From assembly GCF_003967515.1 (NCBI RefSeq), contig NZ_BIFQ01000001.1:6069339-6133338 (forward strand): a stretch of DNA of 64,000 nt, given 5' to 3'. Shown here piece by piece: positions 63,854 through 64,000 of the stretch (its first letter is position 1; each line of letters opens with the position of its first letter). The position numbers were made by a program, and so were the translations under genes. Origin of the DNA: Dictyobacter aurantiacus (GTDB lineage: Bacteria > Chloroflexota > Ktedonobacteria > Ktedonobacterales > Ktedonobacteraceae). Under the pieces are notes generated by a model. It saw only the letters and a list, made by a program, of their open reading frames with translations, ran no database searches and had not been told where the DNA came from.

Positions 63854-64000
63854 ATGATGTGCATGGAGAGTGTAAATATGAGTATGTATAAAGTGGAATG
63901 GTGGCAAGTGATACTGCAACATGGTAAGACAATGATGGACTGCAAGATGAGCGACAGCGAATCGACCGAGCGACTGCGACAGCAGGAGAGCGCTGCCCCC
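63854..64000 (+). CDS. Start of an unknown gene running off the right edge
   Basis: ATGATG after AGAGGTGAG, then VNMSMYKVEWWQVILQHGKT, MMDCKMSDSESTERLRQQES, AAP, open to the window end. Too short to classify; the ribosome-binding site and uninterrupted 49 codons are the only support. Confidence 0.4.
   Translation, partial: MMCMESVNMSMYKVEWWQVILQHGKTMMDCKMSDSESTERLRQQESAAP

Overview
The window looks like a stretch of chromosome from a Ktedonobacteria-type member of the Chloroflexota. This is an inference from the gene families present and from the very high load of insertion sequences, small repeats and gene fragments; no rRNA or other marker gene was seen. The families include a MalT-like LuxR regulator, short HTH-like proteins, an RHS protein with propeller-type repeats, cytochrome P450, PAS/GAF histidine kinases and CtpE-like P-type ATPases. 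No tRNA, rRNA or CRISPR array was recognised.

Region 1 (about 1-15.5 kb) is mostly ordinary. It holds a two-component system that runs off the left edge, a PAP2 phosphatase, a SHOCT protein, a CPH-type heavy-metal ATPase behind two CsoR-like palindromes, a DyP peroxidase, a methyltransferase, a metallo-beta-lactamase-fold hydrolase, a P-loop kinase-like protein, two unknown proteins, a PAS-GAF histidine kinase and a CtpE-like P-type ATPase. Between the last unknown protein and the kinase lie a perfect 20-bp hairpin and four DnaA-box-like sites.

Region 2 (about 15.5-45 kb) is metabolic and regulatory and heavily rearranged. Intact genes include a GH13 alpha-glucosidase, MarR plus FAD monooxygenase, a DUF899 protein, ArsR-type regulator plus MFS exporter, LysR beside an epoxide-hydrolase-like protein that has a near-identical paralogue 9 kb away, an XRE/MmyB regulator, an SDR, a large LuxR (LAL) regulator, two carboxymuconolactone-decarboxylase-like proteins, an SMP-30-like protein, several alpha/beta hydrolases and a P450-hydrolase pair. 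Between them lie debris: a pectinesterase pseudogene, fragments of HxlR, SDR, GlxA, TnpB and other transposase genes, two copies of a 271-bp promoter-bearing repeat, and two copies plus one remnant of a roughly 650-bp repeat encoding a 105-residue protein.

Region 3 (about 45-51 kb) is an RHS polymorphic-toxin locus. A secreted RHS protein is now split over three frames, followed by a short hydrophobic C-terminal tip, a membrane protein that may be its immunity partner, and a displaced RHS tip fragment.

Region 4 (about 51.4-62.7 kb) is the most interesting part. All its core genes lie on the plus strand: a TnsB/TniA-like DDE transposase (frameshifted near its start), a TnsC/TniB-like AAA+ ATPase (its 5' end separated by an IS4-like insertion with an 11-bp target duplication), a protein resembling telomere resolvases (protelomerases), two small ORFs, a protein with a family-B DNA-polymerase-like palm, an HTH protein and a formylglycine-generating-enzyme/C-type-lectin-fold protein. 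An IS3 remnant, itself hit by a 194-bp MITE, sits between the resolvase and the small ORFs. A Tn7/Tn5053-type transposition core next to a hairpin-telomere-type recombinase and a polymerase suggests an undescribed, possibly self-replicating or linear-capable, mobile element. This copy looks damaged.
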